The notes beneath the pieces were generated by a model. That model did not search any database, had not been told where the DNA came from, and saw only the letters and a program-made list of their open reading frames with translations. The translations under genes and the position numbers were made by a program. Positions 8,759 through 17,859 of a stretch of 64,000 bases of DNA are shown here, piece by piece. Numbering within the stretch: the first letter of the stretch is position 1; each line of letters opens with the position of its first letter. This stretch comes from an uncultured Anaeromusa sp. (GTDB lineage Bacteria > Bacillota > Negativicutes > Anaeromusales > Anaeromusaceae): positions 708,501-772,500 of the forward strand of contig NZ_OY764901.1 in NCBI RefSeq assembly GCF_963668665.1, in the 5' to 3' direction.

Positions 8759-9244
8759 TTATTTCTTGCTCAGACAGCCTAAGATTCCTGCCTGAGCATA
8801 CCAACGCAAGCGCCACCGTTCGCTGCGTCCGGCGCAGGGCGTCAAGCACGCCGCTGTCGCCGGCTTAAATGGCAGAGCTGAACCTGCCAAATGTTCCGTC
8901 CACAGGCTCAAATACGGTTCGTGACCTACAACTAGAACTTGAGCGTCCTCTTCTACTGTTACTAGTTCCTGCAATAGCTCCGGCAGCTTCCCTTCTTCCA
9001 GACAGGGTAAAAGACGCAGTTCCTCCACGCCCAAAACTTCCGCTACAATACTAGCCGTCGATAAGGCGCGGGCCAACGAGCTGGTCCAAATTTGCAGGCG
9101 GCTGGCATCCACCAAGCCTCCGGCCAAGCCTTGGGCCGCTGCAATCACCTTTTCCCTGCCCGGCTCCGTCAAATCCCGTTCTTCATCTTTCATCGGCGGA
9201 ATCGCCGGCTCCGCTTTCCCATGACGCATCAGGATCAATTCCAT
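8759..9244 (-). CDS. sixA: phosphohistidine phosphatase SixA family
   Basis: A 161-residue histidine phosphatase. MELILMRHGKAEP carries the RHG catalytic motif at the N terminus, and VVGHEPYL holds the second catalytic histidine. SixA-type enzymes remove phosphate from histidine on phosphorelay or PTS proteins. The start at 9244 is chosen because GGAGG lies 7 bases before it; an upstream ATG would place that site inside the gene. It begins two bases after thiM ends, so translation is probably coupled. The family also contains other small phosphatases, so the true substrate is uncertain. Confidence 0.85.
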   Translation of the reverse strand: MELILMRHGKAEPAIPPMKDEERDLTEPGREKVIAAAQGLAGGLVDASRLQIWTSSLARALSTASIVAEVLGVEELRLLPCLEEGKLPELLQELVTVEEDAQVLVVGHEPYLSLWTEHLAGSALPFKPATAACLTPCAGRSERWRLRWYAQAGILGCLSKK

Positions 9245-9246
9245 CT

Positions 9247-10137
9247 TCAATCCTCCATCCATTTTTCGTCGACCGCCGCTTCGCTCTCGTCCGCCTGCGG
9301 TTCCTCTTCTACAGCCGTTTTAGCAGTATCTTCATAGGCAGGCTGCACTTTGCCCGCGCTATAGTGACGGAAATCCTTAAAATCCAAATTATAAAGGGCG
9401 TCAATAAACTTCACGGCAAAGGAGCCGGGCCCCTTGCTCTTCGCGGCCGCTTTTTCCGCCGCTGCGCCATAAAAAGCAATGGCTGCTGTTGCCGCCAGCA
9501 AGGTTTCCTCTTGCGCAACCGCCGTAAAAGCCGCCATCAGGGAGGTCAGCGCACAACCGGCGCCTGTAACGTATTGCAGCCACTCGTGCCCTGTTTCCGA
9601 AGCCAGTAAAAGCTGCCCGTCCGTTACATAATCTTTTTTGCCTGTAGCCGCCACAATGGCGCCGGTATCTACGGAGAATTTCTTGAACGCTTCTAACGGA
9701 AGTTCGGTGCTGGCCGTATCCACGCCGTCCACGATACCGCCGCTGCCGGCCAAATAAGAGATTTCGCCGTAATTTCCCCGAATCAGCGTCAGCTTGAGTT
9801 CCCCCAGCAGTTGCTTGACCGTAATGTCCCGATACGGCGTAGCCCCCACTCCCACCGGATCCAGCACGACTGGCTTGCCATACTCATTGGCGTAGGAACC
9901 CGCTTTCAGAAAATATGTAATCTGTCGGGTATGCAGCGTGCCAATGTTCAGCACCAACGCATCCGCCGCCCTGGCCAACGCCTCCGCTTCTGCAGCCCCT
10001 TCCGACATGATCGGCCTGGCGCCAGCCGCCAGCAAAATATTCGCCGTCACGTTGGTTACAACATTATTTGTCAGATTATACACCAGCGGGCGCTCTTGGC
10101 GCACTTTTTCCCGCAAATCCCAAAGCTGCTGCAACAC
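9247..10137 (-). CDS. thiM: hydroxyethylthiazole kinase with acidic C-terminal tail
   Basis: ThiM phosphorylates 4-methyl-5-hydroxyethylthiazole for thiamine salvage. The protein has the family signatures PLVYNLTNNVVTNVTAN, the DPVGVGATPYR segment and the catalytic region YVTGAGCALTSLMAAF. The last 30 or so residues, rich in glutamate, aspartate and alanine, lie past the normal end and are likely disordered. AGGAG is only two bases before the ATG at 10143, so the GTG at 10137, eight bases after it, is the better start. No TPP riboswitch was recognised upstream. It leads the operon that ends with rpoN. Confidence 0.93.
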   Translation of the reverse strand: MLQQLWDLREKVRQERPLVYNLTNNVVTNVTANILLAAGARPIMSEGAAEAEALARAADALVLNIGTLHTRQITYFLKAGSYANEYGKPVVLDPVGVGATPYRDITVKQLLGELKLTLIRGNYGEISYLAGSGGIVDGVDTASTELPLEAFKKFSVDTGAIVAATGKKDYVTDGQLLLASETGHEWLQYVTGAGCALTSLMAAFTAVAQEETLLAATAAIAFYGAAAEKAAAKSKGPGSFAVKFIDALYNLDFKDFRHYSAGKVQPAYEDTAKTAVEEEPQADESEAAVDEKWMED

Positions 10138-10267
10138 GACCATCACTCCTCATCATTCCACTATGGCTTTCCTGCTTATAACTGCTATTTTTAACAAACA
10201 ATTACCTAATACTATTCGCACCGGTTGGCATTTATCCTGCTTGGGATCGCAAGGAACATAAGATTTT

Positions 10268-10306
10268 GAACAGGAGAATCAGAGAACCGGAGGGTGCGCT
10301 TGAGGG
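10268..10306 (+). repeat. short purine-rich dispersed repeat
   Basis: GAACAGGAGAATCAGAG followed by ACCGGAGGGTGCG is one of the clearest copies of the dispersed motif; compare 53814 and 62315. It lies between the diguanylate cyclase terminator and thiM. Confidence 0.55.
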
Positions 10307-10321
10307 CTGCGACGGCGTCAG

Positions 10322-10362
10322 CAAAAAGAAAACGGGCCAGCCTTAAGGCCGACACCGTTTTC
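10322..10362 (-). terminator. terminator of the diguanylate cyclase gene
   Basis: AAAACGG (10329-10335) pairs with CCGTTTT (10355-10361), with further pairing of GGCC around CCTTAAGG, and on the minus strand CTTTTTG follows. It lies a few bases after the gene end. Confidence 0.85.
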
Positions 10363-10367
10363 ACGTC

Positions 10368-12938
10368 TTACTGAATTCTTGCTATGACTCGTTTATATTC
10401 GCGCTTATTCTCATACATCCGCTGATCCGCCGTATGCACCAGTGTTTCTACCGAAACCGGCTCCTGAGGATTCAGCTCCGCCATCCCTCGGCTGACGCTC
10501 AAAATCATATTCTCCAAGCGTTCGCAATTCTTTTTCCGCAAGGCTTTTTCTACACGCTCCCAAAAAACTTCCGCCTGCTGCAAGGTACATTCTTCCAAAA
10601 TGATCAAAAACTCATCGCCCCCGAACCGACAAAGAACATCATTTTGGCGCAGACAGCTTTTCAGAACCTCGGCAATGGCGATAATAGCCGCATCACCGTC
10701 AGTATGACCGTACTGGTCATTGATCTTCTTTAAATTATTGGCATCCGCAAAGATAATGGTCATCGCCTTAGAGCGTTCCAGGGAACGCGCATAGATCTGC
10801 TTCAACTCTGCTAACCCTCTGCGCCGATTGAACACGCCTGTAAGCTGGTCCGTATCCGCTTGGACCGCCAAACTTTTTTGCACTTTCTTGCGAGTACGAA
10901 TATTGATATATAAAGAAAAAATAACCGCCAGCAAACATGTCAAAACCGCGCTCGTGCCCCAGACCAACTGGCGATGCTGTTCGTAAAACGACTCAGGTCG
11001 ATTAAGAATCACGCTTCCTTGAGGCAAGCGCTCTTTCGCAAGGCCAAATTTCTTCATCACCTGGTAGTCAAAAACATGCCGGCTGGGAGCTTCCCAGAGC
11101 ACCGGAATATCCCGGGGATCTTCACCGCTTAAAACCCGCTTCAGTTGCTGCGCCGTCAATTCTCCATGCTCGCTGCCCCGACTGATTTCACCACCGAGAG
11201 CCCCATAGCCCAGATAAAAATCCCAGGGCGTATAAATAGGCACACTGGACTTCTCCGCCAACAAACGGCAGCTTTCCTCTATGGTAAAGACATTATTCGA
11301 ACGGTCCTGGGTAAAAGTCAGCAGCAGCACCACATCTTCCGGCTTCAAAGCTGCTACACGCTCCTGCAATTCCCACATGTTCAGATCGTCTAAGTATACC
11401 TTTTCCAGACGTCCCGCAAACGTCGGCCACTCCTCTTCCAATTGCTGCCTATGGAGCATGCTTACCGCACTAGTATCCTGGATAACCACAATGCGTTTAG
11501 TTTCCGGCTGTACCGCCATGATGGTTTCCAGGGTACCGCGCAAGTCAATGTTTTCCACTACGCCTGTTACCGGGTCTCCCGGGCGCAAGGCGCGCACTGA
11601 ACCGACGTCATTGACCCCTGCAAAAATAAGAGGCACCCCCGGAAACAGCTCTTGCCGATAGTTCTGCACAAATTGATACGCCGCATCATCCACTGCCACA
11701 ATGGCGTCAAAATGCTTCTGACTGTATTTGGTCCGATACAGCTCATACAAATGCTGCAGGTATTCCGGCATAATATTGCGGCGTACGTCCATATAGTCAT
11801 GAACTAACTTGATCGACTCGTCTCCCGCCAGCTCCTTGCTCAGACCTTCCTCAACATGCTGTTCCCAAATCATATCCGGATCATACGAATACAGCACCAG
11901 AACCTGCTTTTGGTCGCTATAGGAACGATTGACAATTAAACTGCCCGGCGGCAGCTGCTCTTTGGCAATGCCAAAACGCCGCAGTTGCACATCATCAAAT
12001 TGAAAACGATTCATGCTTTCCCGCACAACAGGAATTTTAGCGGGAGATTCTCCCTCTAAAACCCGCACCGCCATCTGCGCCGCCACACGGCCTTGATCAA
12101 AACCGCTAACAAGTTTACCGCCTAAAATTCCATGTCCCAAATAAAAATCCCAAGCCCCGTAGATGGGTACGCTGCTCCGGGCGGACAAGCGCGCAGCCGC
12201 TTCTTGATAGGAAAAAACTTGACCTTGGGCGTCCTCGAAAAAAACCAGCAGCAAAACGATACTGTCCTCGCCTAACACCGAAACCGTTTCTTCCAGCTCC
12301 GCCATCGTTTTGCCTTCTAAGGGGTGGAACTGCAGCTGAGGAAATTGGCGTTGCAGCACTTCCCGTTCTTTCTCAATGGCCTTGCCTGTATTGGTTTGAT
12401 CATTGATAACATATACATGCCGTACCTGCGGCTGCACCTGCAGCGCCGTCTCCAGCGTACTCTTCAAATCACTTACTTCCGCCACGCCTGTATACCATTC
12501 TTCTTGGCCCTGCAGCAGTTCCGGCACATAGTCATTGATGCCGCAAAAGATGACTGGCGTTTGCGGAAACAGCTGCTGTCGATACTGCAGCAAAAATTGC
12601 AGCGCCGTGTCATCAGAAGCAAGAACCAAATCAAAAGGCTTCTGCCTCCATTTATACGCGTACACCTCTTTGAGCAAAGGAAAATAAGCCGGTTCTTTGA
12701 CGTATTTGCTGTCCATGTCTTCTATGGTCAGCTCCATACGCTCCCCTTGTCCCAACAACACCGAAGAGGCTCCGTCCACAATACTGCGCGTCCATTTATA
12801 GCTTTGCCCATAGGAATTTAACACCAGCACCCGTTTTTGTTCTACATTTTCCGCTCGCACAACAACTATTTCTTGCCAAATGGCGAAAGCCGTTAGAATC
12901 AGAACCAAACAGCTAAAAATCTGCCATAATTTCCGCAA
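10368..12938 (-). CDS. membrane diguanylate cyclase with two tandem ABC-substrate-binding-like sensor domains
   Basis: An 856-residue protein that makes c-di-GMP. After an N-terminal signal anchor come two similar extracytoplasmic domains of the ABC substrate-binding type (roughly residues 35-325 and 335-640); both contain matching segments such as VLVLNSYG/VLVLYSYD, PVIFCGINDY/PLIFAGVNDV and PIYGAWDFYLGHG/PIYTPWDFYLGYG, evidence of internal duplication. A membrane helix (about 655-675) leads to GGDEF with CRFGGDEF and, five residues upstream, RQND, the inhibitory RxxD site. GGAGGG lies six bases before a TTG at 12938; the ATG at 12977 is upstream of that site and would be untranslated. The ligand is unknown. 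Confidence 0.88.
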   Translation of the reverse strand: MRKLWQIFSCLVLILTAFAIWQEIVVVRAENVEQKRVLVLNSYGQSYKWTRSIVDGASSVLLGQGERMELTIEDMDSKYVKEPAYFPLLKEVYAYKWRQKPFDLVLASDDTALQFLLQYRQQLFPQTPVIFCGINDYVPELLQGQEEWYTGVAEVSDLKSTLETALQVQPQVRHVYVINDQTNTGKAIEKEREVLQRQFPQLQFHPLEGKTMAELEETVSVLGEDSIVLLLVFFEDAQGQVFSYQEAAARLSARSSVPIYGAWDFYLGHGILGGKLVSGFDQGRVAAQMAVRVLEGESPAKIPVVRESMNRFQFDDVQLRRFGIAKEQLPPGSLIVNRSYSDQKQVLVLYSYDPDMIWEQHVEEGLSKELAGDESIKLVHDYMDVRRNIMPEYLQHLYELYRTKYSQKHFDAIVAVDDAAYQFVQNYRQELFPGVPLIFAGVNDVGSVRALRPGDPVTGVVENIDLRGTLETIMAVQPETKRIVVIQDTSAVSMLHRQQLEEEWPTFAGRLEKVYLDDLNMWELQERVAALKPEDVVLLLTFTQDRSNNVFTIEESCRLLAEKSSVPIYTPWDFYLGYGALGGEISRGSEHGELTAQQLKRVLSGEDPRDIPVLWEAPSRHVFDYQVMKKFGLAKERLPQGSVILNRPESFYEQHRQLVWGTSAVLTCLLAVIFSLYINIRTRKKVQKSLAVQADTDQLTGVFNRRRGLAELKQIYARSLERSKAMTIIFADANNLKKINDQYGHTDGDAAIIAIAEVLKSCLRQNDVLCRFGGDEFLIILEECTLQQAEVFWERVEKALRKKNCERLENMILSVSRGMAELNPQEPVSVETLVHTADQRMYENKREYKRVIARIQ

Positions 12939-13076
12939 TAAACTCCCTCCAAATACGTTTCTTCGGGCGACGTGCAAAAATTATTAAATTAATGTATTTA
13001 TTTTCTTAAAATTCCACAAGTCCCTTCTTTTCTCCTGCAGTCAGGCTTGCGTTTGAAAAATTCAGCTTCGCTGCAT

Positions 13077-13103
13077 AAAAAAAGAAGCTCCCTAAAGAGC
13101 CCC
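13077..13103 (-). terminator. terminator after the FxLYD-like membrane protein
   Basis: GAAGCTC (13084-13090) and GAGCCCC (13097-13103) form a short stem with two GU pairs, and seven T residues follow on the minus strand. Confidence 0.75.
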
Positions 13104-13106
13104 TAT

Positions 13107-13700
13107 TTATAATTGCTGCGGCACATGAAAACAAAGTACCGCCCGCACCGCTTGTTGCGCCTTCACCGAGGCCTCCGCCTTCCAGACCTCGCCCCCCTCC
13201 AGTTTAGGACCGACTGCGGTAACAACGCCCAGCAGTTGCTCCTGCCGATCATAGAGCAAGGCGCGCAGCAGCACTCCCTCTAGCGTTCTGCCAGACTGGT
13301 TGCCAACGTCCACCCGCAAGCTGCGCTCGCTTCCAGTTCCTTCTAGACTATGCCCAGTCAAAAGCAAGAGTCTTCGTCCCGCCGCATCGCACACCATCCC
13401 CTGCTCATCCGGCCGCAAATAGCCAGTTGGAGAGACTGGGTATTTCTTTACCGCCGCCCCCCTTTGAAACATCCGCTTATGCAAATACTGCAAAGCGCGG
13501 ATAACCAGCATCACCACCCCGAAGGGCGCTGCAAAAAGCAGCCACAGCCATTCCACATACTGCAGCCCCACGCGATAAGATAACCAAACTGCCATCACGG
13601 CGGCCATCGTCCAAAGGAGCATCTCCAAAGAGCGCAAAAACATGGCCGCCTCTTCATAGGCAGCCTGCTCTTGGGAATACTCTTTTTGATAACGACGCAT
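13107..13700 (-). CDS. membrane protein of unknown function, FxLYD-like C terminus
   Basis: A 197-residue protein. Residues of about 22-75 form two membrane segments around WLSYRVGLQYVEWLW; the rest is outside or in the cytoplasm. The C-terminal part, with LRVDVGNQSGRTLEGVLLRALLYD and later GGEVWKAEASV, resembles the FxLYD domain, an immunoglobulin-like fold of exported Firmicute proteins. The start at 13700 follows AAGGAGG with a good spacer; the longer frame would put that site inside the gene. It follows the metallopeptidase-like gene by 39 bases on the same strand and shares its terminator. No function is assigned. Confidence 0.7.
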   Translation of the reverse strand: MRRYQKEYSQEQAAYEEAAMFLRSLEMLLWTMAAVMAVWLSYRVGLQYVEWLWLLFAAPFGVVMLVIRALQYLHKRMFQRGAAVKKYPVSPTGYLRPDEQGMVCDAAGRRLLLLTGHSLEGTGSERSLRVDVGNQSGRTLEGVLLRALLYDRQEQLLGVVTAVGPKLEGGEVWKAEASVKAQQAVRAVLCFHVPQQL

Positions 13701-13739
13701 ACCGCAACCTCCTTGCACATCCTGCTGCAGACTCACAGC

Positions 13740-14549
13740 TTACTTACTTCGCCGCAGCGATTCCTCCGCCAGCCAGCGCTCAAAATCATCTTCAAACACC
13801 AGCAAGTCGCTGCCGGTTGCGTTGGCAAAACCAGCTATTTTATCCGACTTGGCGCGCAGCTGCTGATAATACTTTCGCAACGCCCCAGCGCCAGCGTTCT
13901 CCTCCAGCCGCCAAACCGCCAACGCGCTCATTGCATAACATACCGGCGTCCCGTACACCTCCGCGGTGCGACGCCACAAGCCCGGCCGCCGCAGCTGACT
14001 TAAATACGGCAAAACCGGCGCCACCCGCAGCGTTTGTCTCCAAACCTCCGGGCCGTCAGCGCCACTGGCCTGAAAGGCGACCACTTCCGCCAGGCCCTCG
14101 GAAAGCCACAACAGCTCCGCTGCCTGCGCCTCATCCACCAGCGAATATACATACTGGTGAGTCAGCTCATGAATAAAATGTCGCCGCCGCGCCGACGAAG
14201 AAGGAACCCCTTCCACATTAGTCACGACAAAGCGCCCCGCCGTCCAGCCGGCTGTTCTTTGACTCAAGTATAGCGCTTCGCTTTCCGACATGGCAAACTG
14301 CCGCTGTAAGGCGTTCTGATATTTTAGGCGGTTGGGTATCAAACAAAGCGTAACCGTTCGTTCCGCCTCCCAAGCATACACCTGTTGCATGGTCCGATTT
14401 ATCGCCTGTACCGCCTGCTCGACATCCACTGCCGCTTGTTGCGGCGTCCCCTCTTCCAGCGTTGTGATGACCGTAAGTCCTGCGGCCTGACAGGAGGCTG
14501 CACACAGCCAAGCTGCCAAAACTCCGCCCAGGAGCCCAGCTATCCTCAC
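13740..14549 (-). CDS. secreted metallopeptidase-like protein (peptidase MA-like)
   Basis: A 269-residue exported protein. A signal peptide with a long hydrophobic stretch ends near CQAAG. HELTHQYV provides the HExxH zinc motif in the middle of the protein, and GLAEVVAF about 30 residues later supplies the third ligand glutamate, the pattern of gluzincins of the MA-like group often seen in Firmicute surface proteins. GAGGAGG directly abuts an ATG, so the GTG at 14549, seven bases further, is the likely start. Zinc peptidase activity is plausible because all ligands are present; the substrate is unknown. Confidence 0.7.
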   Translation of the reverse strand: MRIAGLLGGVLAAWLCAASCQAAGLTVITTLEEGTPQQAAVDVEQAVQAINRTMQQVYAWEAERTVTLCLIPNRLKYQNALQRQFAMSESEALYLSQRTAGWTAGRFVVTNVEGVPSSSARRRHFIHELTHQYVYSLVDEAQAAELLWLSEGLAEVVAFQASGADGPEVWRQTLRVAPVLPYLSQLRRPGLWRRTAEVYGTPVCYAMSALAVWRLEENAGAGALRKYYQQLRAKSDKIAGFANATGSDLLVFEDDFERWLAEESLRRSK

Positions 14550-14747
14550 AGCCATTCCTCCTCGCAAGCCTAGCTATGTCCATTGTAAAATACCCCCGCG
14601 CCCAACGCAAGAACTCACTCTTGAGCTGGCGCAGCAGTGAACAAATAAATCTGCTTTAACCCTGTAAAAAAGAGGATTCTGCACATAAATAAACGAATGT
14701 ATGGATAATATTATTTCAGCTTTCAAGCACTGGGAGGGTGACCTTCT

Positions 14748-15926
14748 TTGAAACAAAACATACAACTCTGGCAACTGCTTCCCCCTGCTCAAGAAGAAAT
14801 CATCACCGCTTTTCAGGAAGACCTGGCCTCCAAACTGGCTGGCTCCGCCTCTTCCCTATCTTTACTGCCCTCATTTCTGCTTCCTGCTACAGGACAGGAA
14901 GAGGGCGACTTCGTGGCTCTCGATTTTGGCGGCACAAACGCCAGAATGGCCCGCATCCGCCTCGGCGGCCAAGGCCGCCACAAGGTACTAAAGCAGGTCA
15001 GTCGGCCTCTTGGCTTTCATTTGACGGCAGAGGGCCACGCCGAAGGCCTCTTTGATTTTCTCGCTTCGCTGGCTGCGGATATCGTCGAACCGGAAGAACG
15101 GCTGCCGCTGGGCCACACCTTTTCCTTTCCCTGCGAGCAGGCCAATCTGCAGCAAGCGCTGCTGCTGCGCTGGAGCAAAGAAATTGCCACTCCCGGCGTT
15201 ATTGGCCAAGATGTTAATCAGTTATTAAGAGAAGCTTTTTCTCGGGCTGGCCTGCAAATCCAGCCCGTCGCCATTATCAACGACACCATTGCCACGCTTC
15301 TGGCGGGAACCTATCTGCAGCCAGGCACGCAAATCGGCTCTATCCTTGGCACCGGCCATAACACAGCCTACTTCGAGCCCTCCCGCAACATGCTGCTAAA
15401 CCTGGAATCTGGCGCATTTCGCGCCATTCCAGAAAACGAATTTGACGCCGCCCTAGATGCCGCCAGTCTGCATCCAGGCGAACAGCCTTTAGAAAAGCGA
15501 GTCTCCGGACGTTATTTAGGAGAGCTGGTTCGGCTAGCACTGCTCAAAGAGCATCCGCATTGCGGCCTAAAGCAGCCCTACTGCGTCACTCCGTTCCATC
15601 TGGCCGCTTGGCTGCATCCTGGAGAACGCTGTCCCTTTCCCTTGCCGCCGGACGTAGTCGGAACCGCCCGTCAGCTTGCGCAATGGGCCACCTGGCGTTC
15701 CGCCCGCCTGGCCGCCTTAACCTATGTAGCACTGTTCCGTCACCTGGGCTCTAGCGGTCCCATCGCCATCGACGGCTCACTTTATGAACATTTGCCAGGC
15801 TACGCCTCGATGGTGCGCGTCACCTTGGAAGAGCATGGCTACCGCATCCCTGTCCGCCTCCTTAAGGGTGGCAGCGCTCTGGGAGCGGCTCTCGCCGCCT
15901 GCGCTGCTTCAAAAAATCTGTTGTAG
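14748..15926 (+). CDS. eukaryote-type hexokinase family protein
   Basis: A 392-residue sugar kinase of the classical hexokinase family rather than the ROK or Glk type. In order: LDFGGTN (58-64), HTFSFPCEQ (123-131), VAIINDT (174-180) with the catalytic aspartate, GSILGTGHNTAYFE (197-210), LESGAF and EKRVSGRYLGEL. These match the phosphate, glucose and hinge motifs of yeast and animal hexokinases. It would phosphorylate glucose or a related hexose with ATP. The start is a TTG with GGGAGG about ten bases upstream. It leads a three-gene plus-strand operon. Such proteins are uncommon in bacteria; the conserved motifs make activity likely. Confidence 0.85.
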   Translation: MKQNIQLWQLLPPAQEEIITAFQEDLASKLAGSASSLSLLPSFLLPATGQEEGDFVALDFGGTNARMARIRLGGQGRHKVLKQVSRPLGFHLTAEGHAEGLFDFLASLAADIVEPEERLPLGHTFSFPCEQANLQQALLLRWSKEIATPGVIGQDVNQLLREAFSRAGLQIQPVAIINDTIATLLAGTYLQPGTQIGSILGTGHNTAYFEPSRNMLLNLESGAFRAIPENEFDAALDAASLHPGEQPLEKRVSGRYLGELVRLALLKEHPHCGLKQPYCVTPFHLAAWLHPGERCPFPLPPDVVGTARQLAQWATWRSARLAALTYVALFRHLGSSGPIAIDGSLYEHLPGYASMVRVTLEEHGYRIPVRLLKGGSALGAALAACAASKNLL

Positions 15927-15971
15927 GGCTGCACGCCTTTTTAACTTGTATTTTGAACAGGAGAGATTACT

Positions 15972-16871
15972 GTGCGCAACCACCCGCTGATTCTCATTGC
16001 AGATGACCAACCCATGCTGCGGCAAATGCTGCGCGATGCTTTGGCTTCAGAAGGCTATGAATTTATCGAAGCCAGTACAGGCCATCAGGCAATTGATCTT
16101 TTTCGCCAGCACAAGCCGGATATCGTCCTCTTAGACGTTATCATGCCTGGCATCGACGGTCCCAATGCCTGTGCCGCCTTGCGCGCCCTTCCAGAGGGCC
16201 ATACGGTACCCATTCTGATGATCACCGGTCGTGATGACGATCAAACGATTAACATCGCTTTTGCCGCCGGCGCGGATGATTATATCACCAAGCCTTGCAA
16301 TATGTTGGTTCTGCGTCATCGGGTCAAGCGCCTTTTAGAAGCAGAACGGCATCGCAAGGTCATCGAGCAAATGGCTATGATCGACGGCCTCACCGGCCTT
16401 TTAAACCGCCGTATGCTTACGCAGAAGCTAACCCAGGCCATGCGCAGCTCTCGCGACTCCAAGAAGCCCTTGAGTTTGATTCTCCTGGACATCGACCACT
16501 TTAAAAAAATAAATGACACCTACGGTCACACCAGCGGCGACCAGGTGCTGCGAACTTTATCCGCACTTTTGCAAAAAGAAGTGGGAAATCAAGGCTTTGT
16601 CGGCCGCTACGGCGGTGAAGAATTTATTATCGTCTTGCCTGACACCGTGGTACATGCCGCCTTTTCTGTGGCTTCCCGGGTGCTCGCCAAGCTTCAAAAG
16701 CTGCCCATCGTTGTCGCTGACGCTCCGCAGCCTCTTTTTATTACCGCCAGCCTTGGCGTTACTCAGCTGCGTTATCAGCCACCAGATACCTTCGACGAAT
16801 TCGTCAAGCGCGCGGATGAAGCTATGTACGAAGCCAAAACCCAAGGCCGCTGCCGCGTCTGCCAGGGCTAA
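15972..16871 (+). CDS. response regulator with GGDEF domain (diguanylate cyclase)
   Basis: A 299-residue PleD-like regulator. The receiver domain (about 1-122) has the acidic pair DD near residue 11, the phosphoacceptor in IVLLDVIMPG and the conserved lysine in ITKPCN. The GGDEF domain (about 130-299) has DGLTGLLNRR and RYGGEEF, an active form; no RxxD inhibitory site is seen five residues upstream of GGEEF. It probably makes c-di-GMP when phosphorylated. The start is GTG with ACAGGAG nearby. It lies 45 bases after the hexokinase gene on the same strand; no partner kinase is adjacent. Confidence 0.92.
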   Translation: MRNHPLILIADDQPMLRQMLRDALASEGYEFIEASTGHQAIDLFRQHKPDIVLLDVIMPGIDGPNACAALRALPEGHTVPILMITGRDDDQTINIAFAAGADDYITKPCNMLVLRHRVKRLLEAERHRKVIEQMAMIDGLTGLLNRRMLTQKLTQAMRSSRDSKKPLSLILLDIDHFKKINDTYGHTSGDQVLRTLSALLQKEVGNQGFVGRYGGEEFIIVLPDTVVHAAFSVASRVLAKLQKLPIVVADAPQPLFITASLGVTQLRYQPPDTFDEFVKRADEAMYEAKTQGRCRVCQG

Positions 16872-16888
16872 GGAAAGGAGCAAGCTTT

Positions 16889-17839
16889 ATGAAAGCTATT
16901 GTTCTGGATCAGTTTGGAGGACCGGAAGTACTGCAGTTGCGTGATATGCCCCTGCCAGAGCCAGGACCTGGGGAAGTTCGCATTGCAGTGTACGCTGCCG
17001 GCGTCAATCCCGTGGACGCCAAAGTGCGCCAAGGAGCGCTTTACAATCGCCCCCAAGGTCAAGTGAAGCACACGATGCCTCTCATTCTCGGCTGGGATGC
17101 TGCCGGTATTATCGACGCCGTAGGCTCTTATACCAGCCACTTCTCGGTAGGCGAGGCGGTATTTGTACGCCCGGACATCCGCCGCAACGGAACTTATGCG
17201 GAATATCTGGTGGTAGAAGAAAATCTTGTCGCCCCCATGCCCAGCAACCTCTCTTTTGTTGAAGCCGCTTCCCTTCCCCTGGTCGGACTCACGGCCTGGC
17301 AGGCCCTTCTAGAAGCAGGCGGACTGCAGGAAGGCTGGAAGGTATTCATTCATGGCGGCAGCGGCGGTGTCGGTTCGCTGGCCATTCAGCTTGCCAAAGC
17401 CTACGGCGCTTGGGTCAGCACGAACGCCAGCCGTGACAATCTCGACTTCGTCCGCTCCCTCGGCGCTGACGAAGCTTTGGATTATGCATCTGACGAAGAA
17501 TCCGCCTATCACGGCTCTTTTGATTTGGTGCTCGATACGCGCGGCGGCGAAGCCGGCCGCAACAGTTATCAAATGCTCCGCCCAGAAGGCATTTTAGTCT
17601 CCCTCATCAGCAAACCGGATGAGCAGCTGATGGAGAAATTTGAGGTCCAGGCTCATTACGTCTTCATGCAGCCCAACGGTGAACAGTTGGCCGCTATCGG
17701 ACGTTTGGCCGAGCAAGGCTTGATCCGCCCCCAAGTCAGTCAGGTCCTCCCCTTGGAGCAAGCGCGAAAAGCCCACGAACAGATCGAAACCGGCCATACG
17801 CGCGGCAAAATTGTCCTGCGGGTACGGGAGAACGAATAA
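16889..17839 (+). CDS. zinc-independent NADPH:quinone oxidoreductase, MDR family
   Basis: A 316-residue medium-chain dehydrogenase/reductase. It has the quinone oxidoreductase pattern FGGPEVLQ...PLPEPGPGEVRI at the start, GVNPVDAKVRQG, and the nucleotide loop HGGSGGVGSLAIQLAK near residues 154-169; the cysteine pattern of the structural zinc is absent. Family members reduce quinones or enones with NADPH. GGAAAGGAG lies just upstream of the ATG. It starts 17 bases after the diguanylate cyclase, so it belongs to the same transcript, ending at the long hairpin at 17860. Confidence 0.9.
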   Translation: MKAIVLDQFGGPEVLQLRDMPLPEPGPGEVRIAVYAAGVNPVDAKVRQGALYNRPQGQVKHTMPLILGWDAAGIIDAVGSYTSHFSVGEAVFVRPDIRRNGTYAEYLVVEENLVAPMPSNLSFVEAASLPLVGLTAWQALLEAGGLQEGWKVFIHGGSGGVGSLAIQLAKAYGAWVSTNASRDNLDFVRSLGADEALDYASDEESAYHGSFDLVLDTRGGEAGRNSYQMLRPEGILVSLISKPDEQLMEKFEVQAHYVFMQPNGEQLAAIGRLAEQGLIRPQVSQVLPLEQARKAHEQIETGHTRGKIVLRVRENE

Positions 17840-17859
17840 AACCAGAATTCAAAGTACAA

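Noticed and set aside
10138..10367. TPP riboswitch upstream of thiM
   Set aside because: No THI-box core was found; the gap holds a repeat copy and the terminator of the next gene.
15954..15966. GAACAGGAGAG before the response regulator as a repeat copy
   Set aside because: It is simply the ribosome binding site of that gene; only the first few bases agree with the motif.
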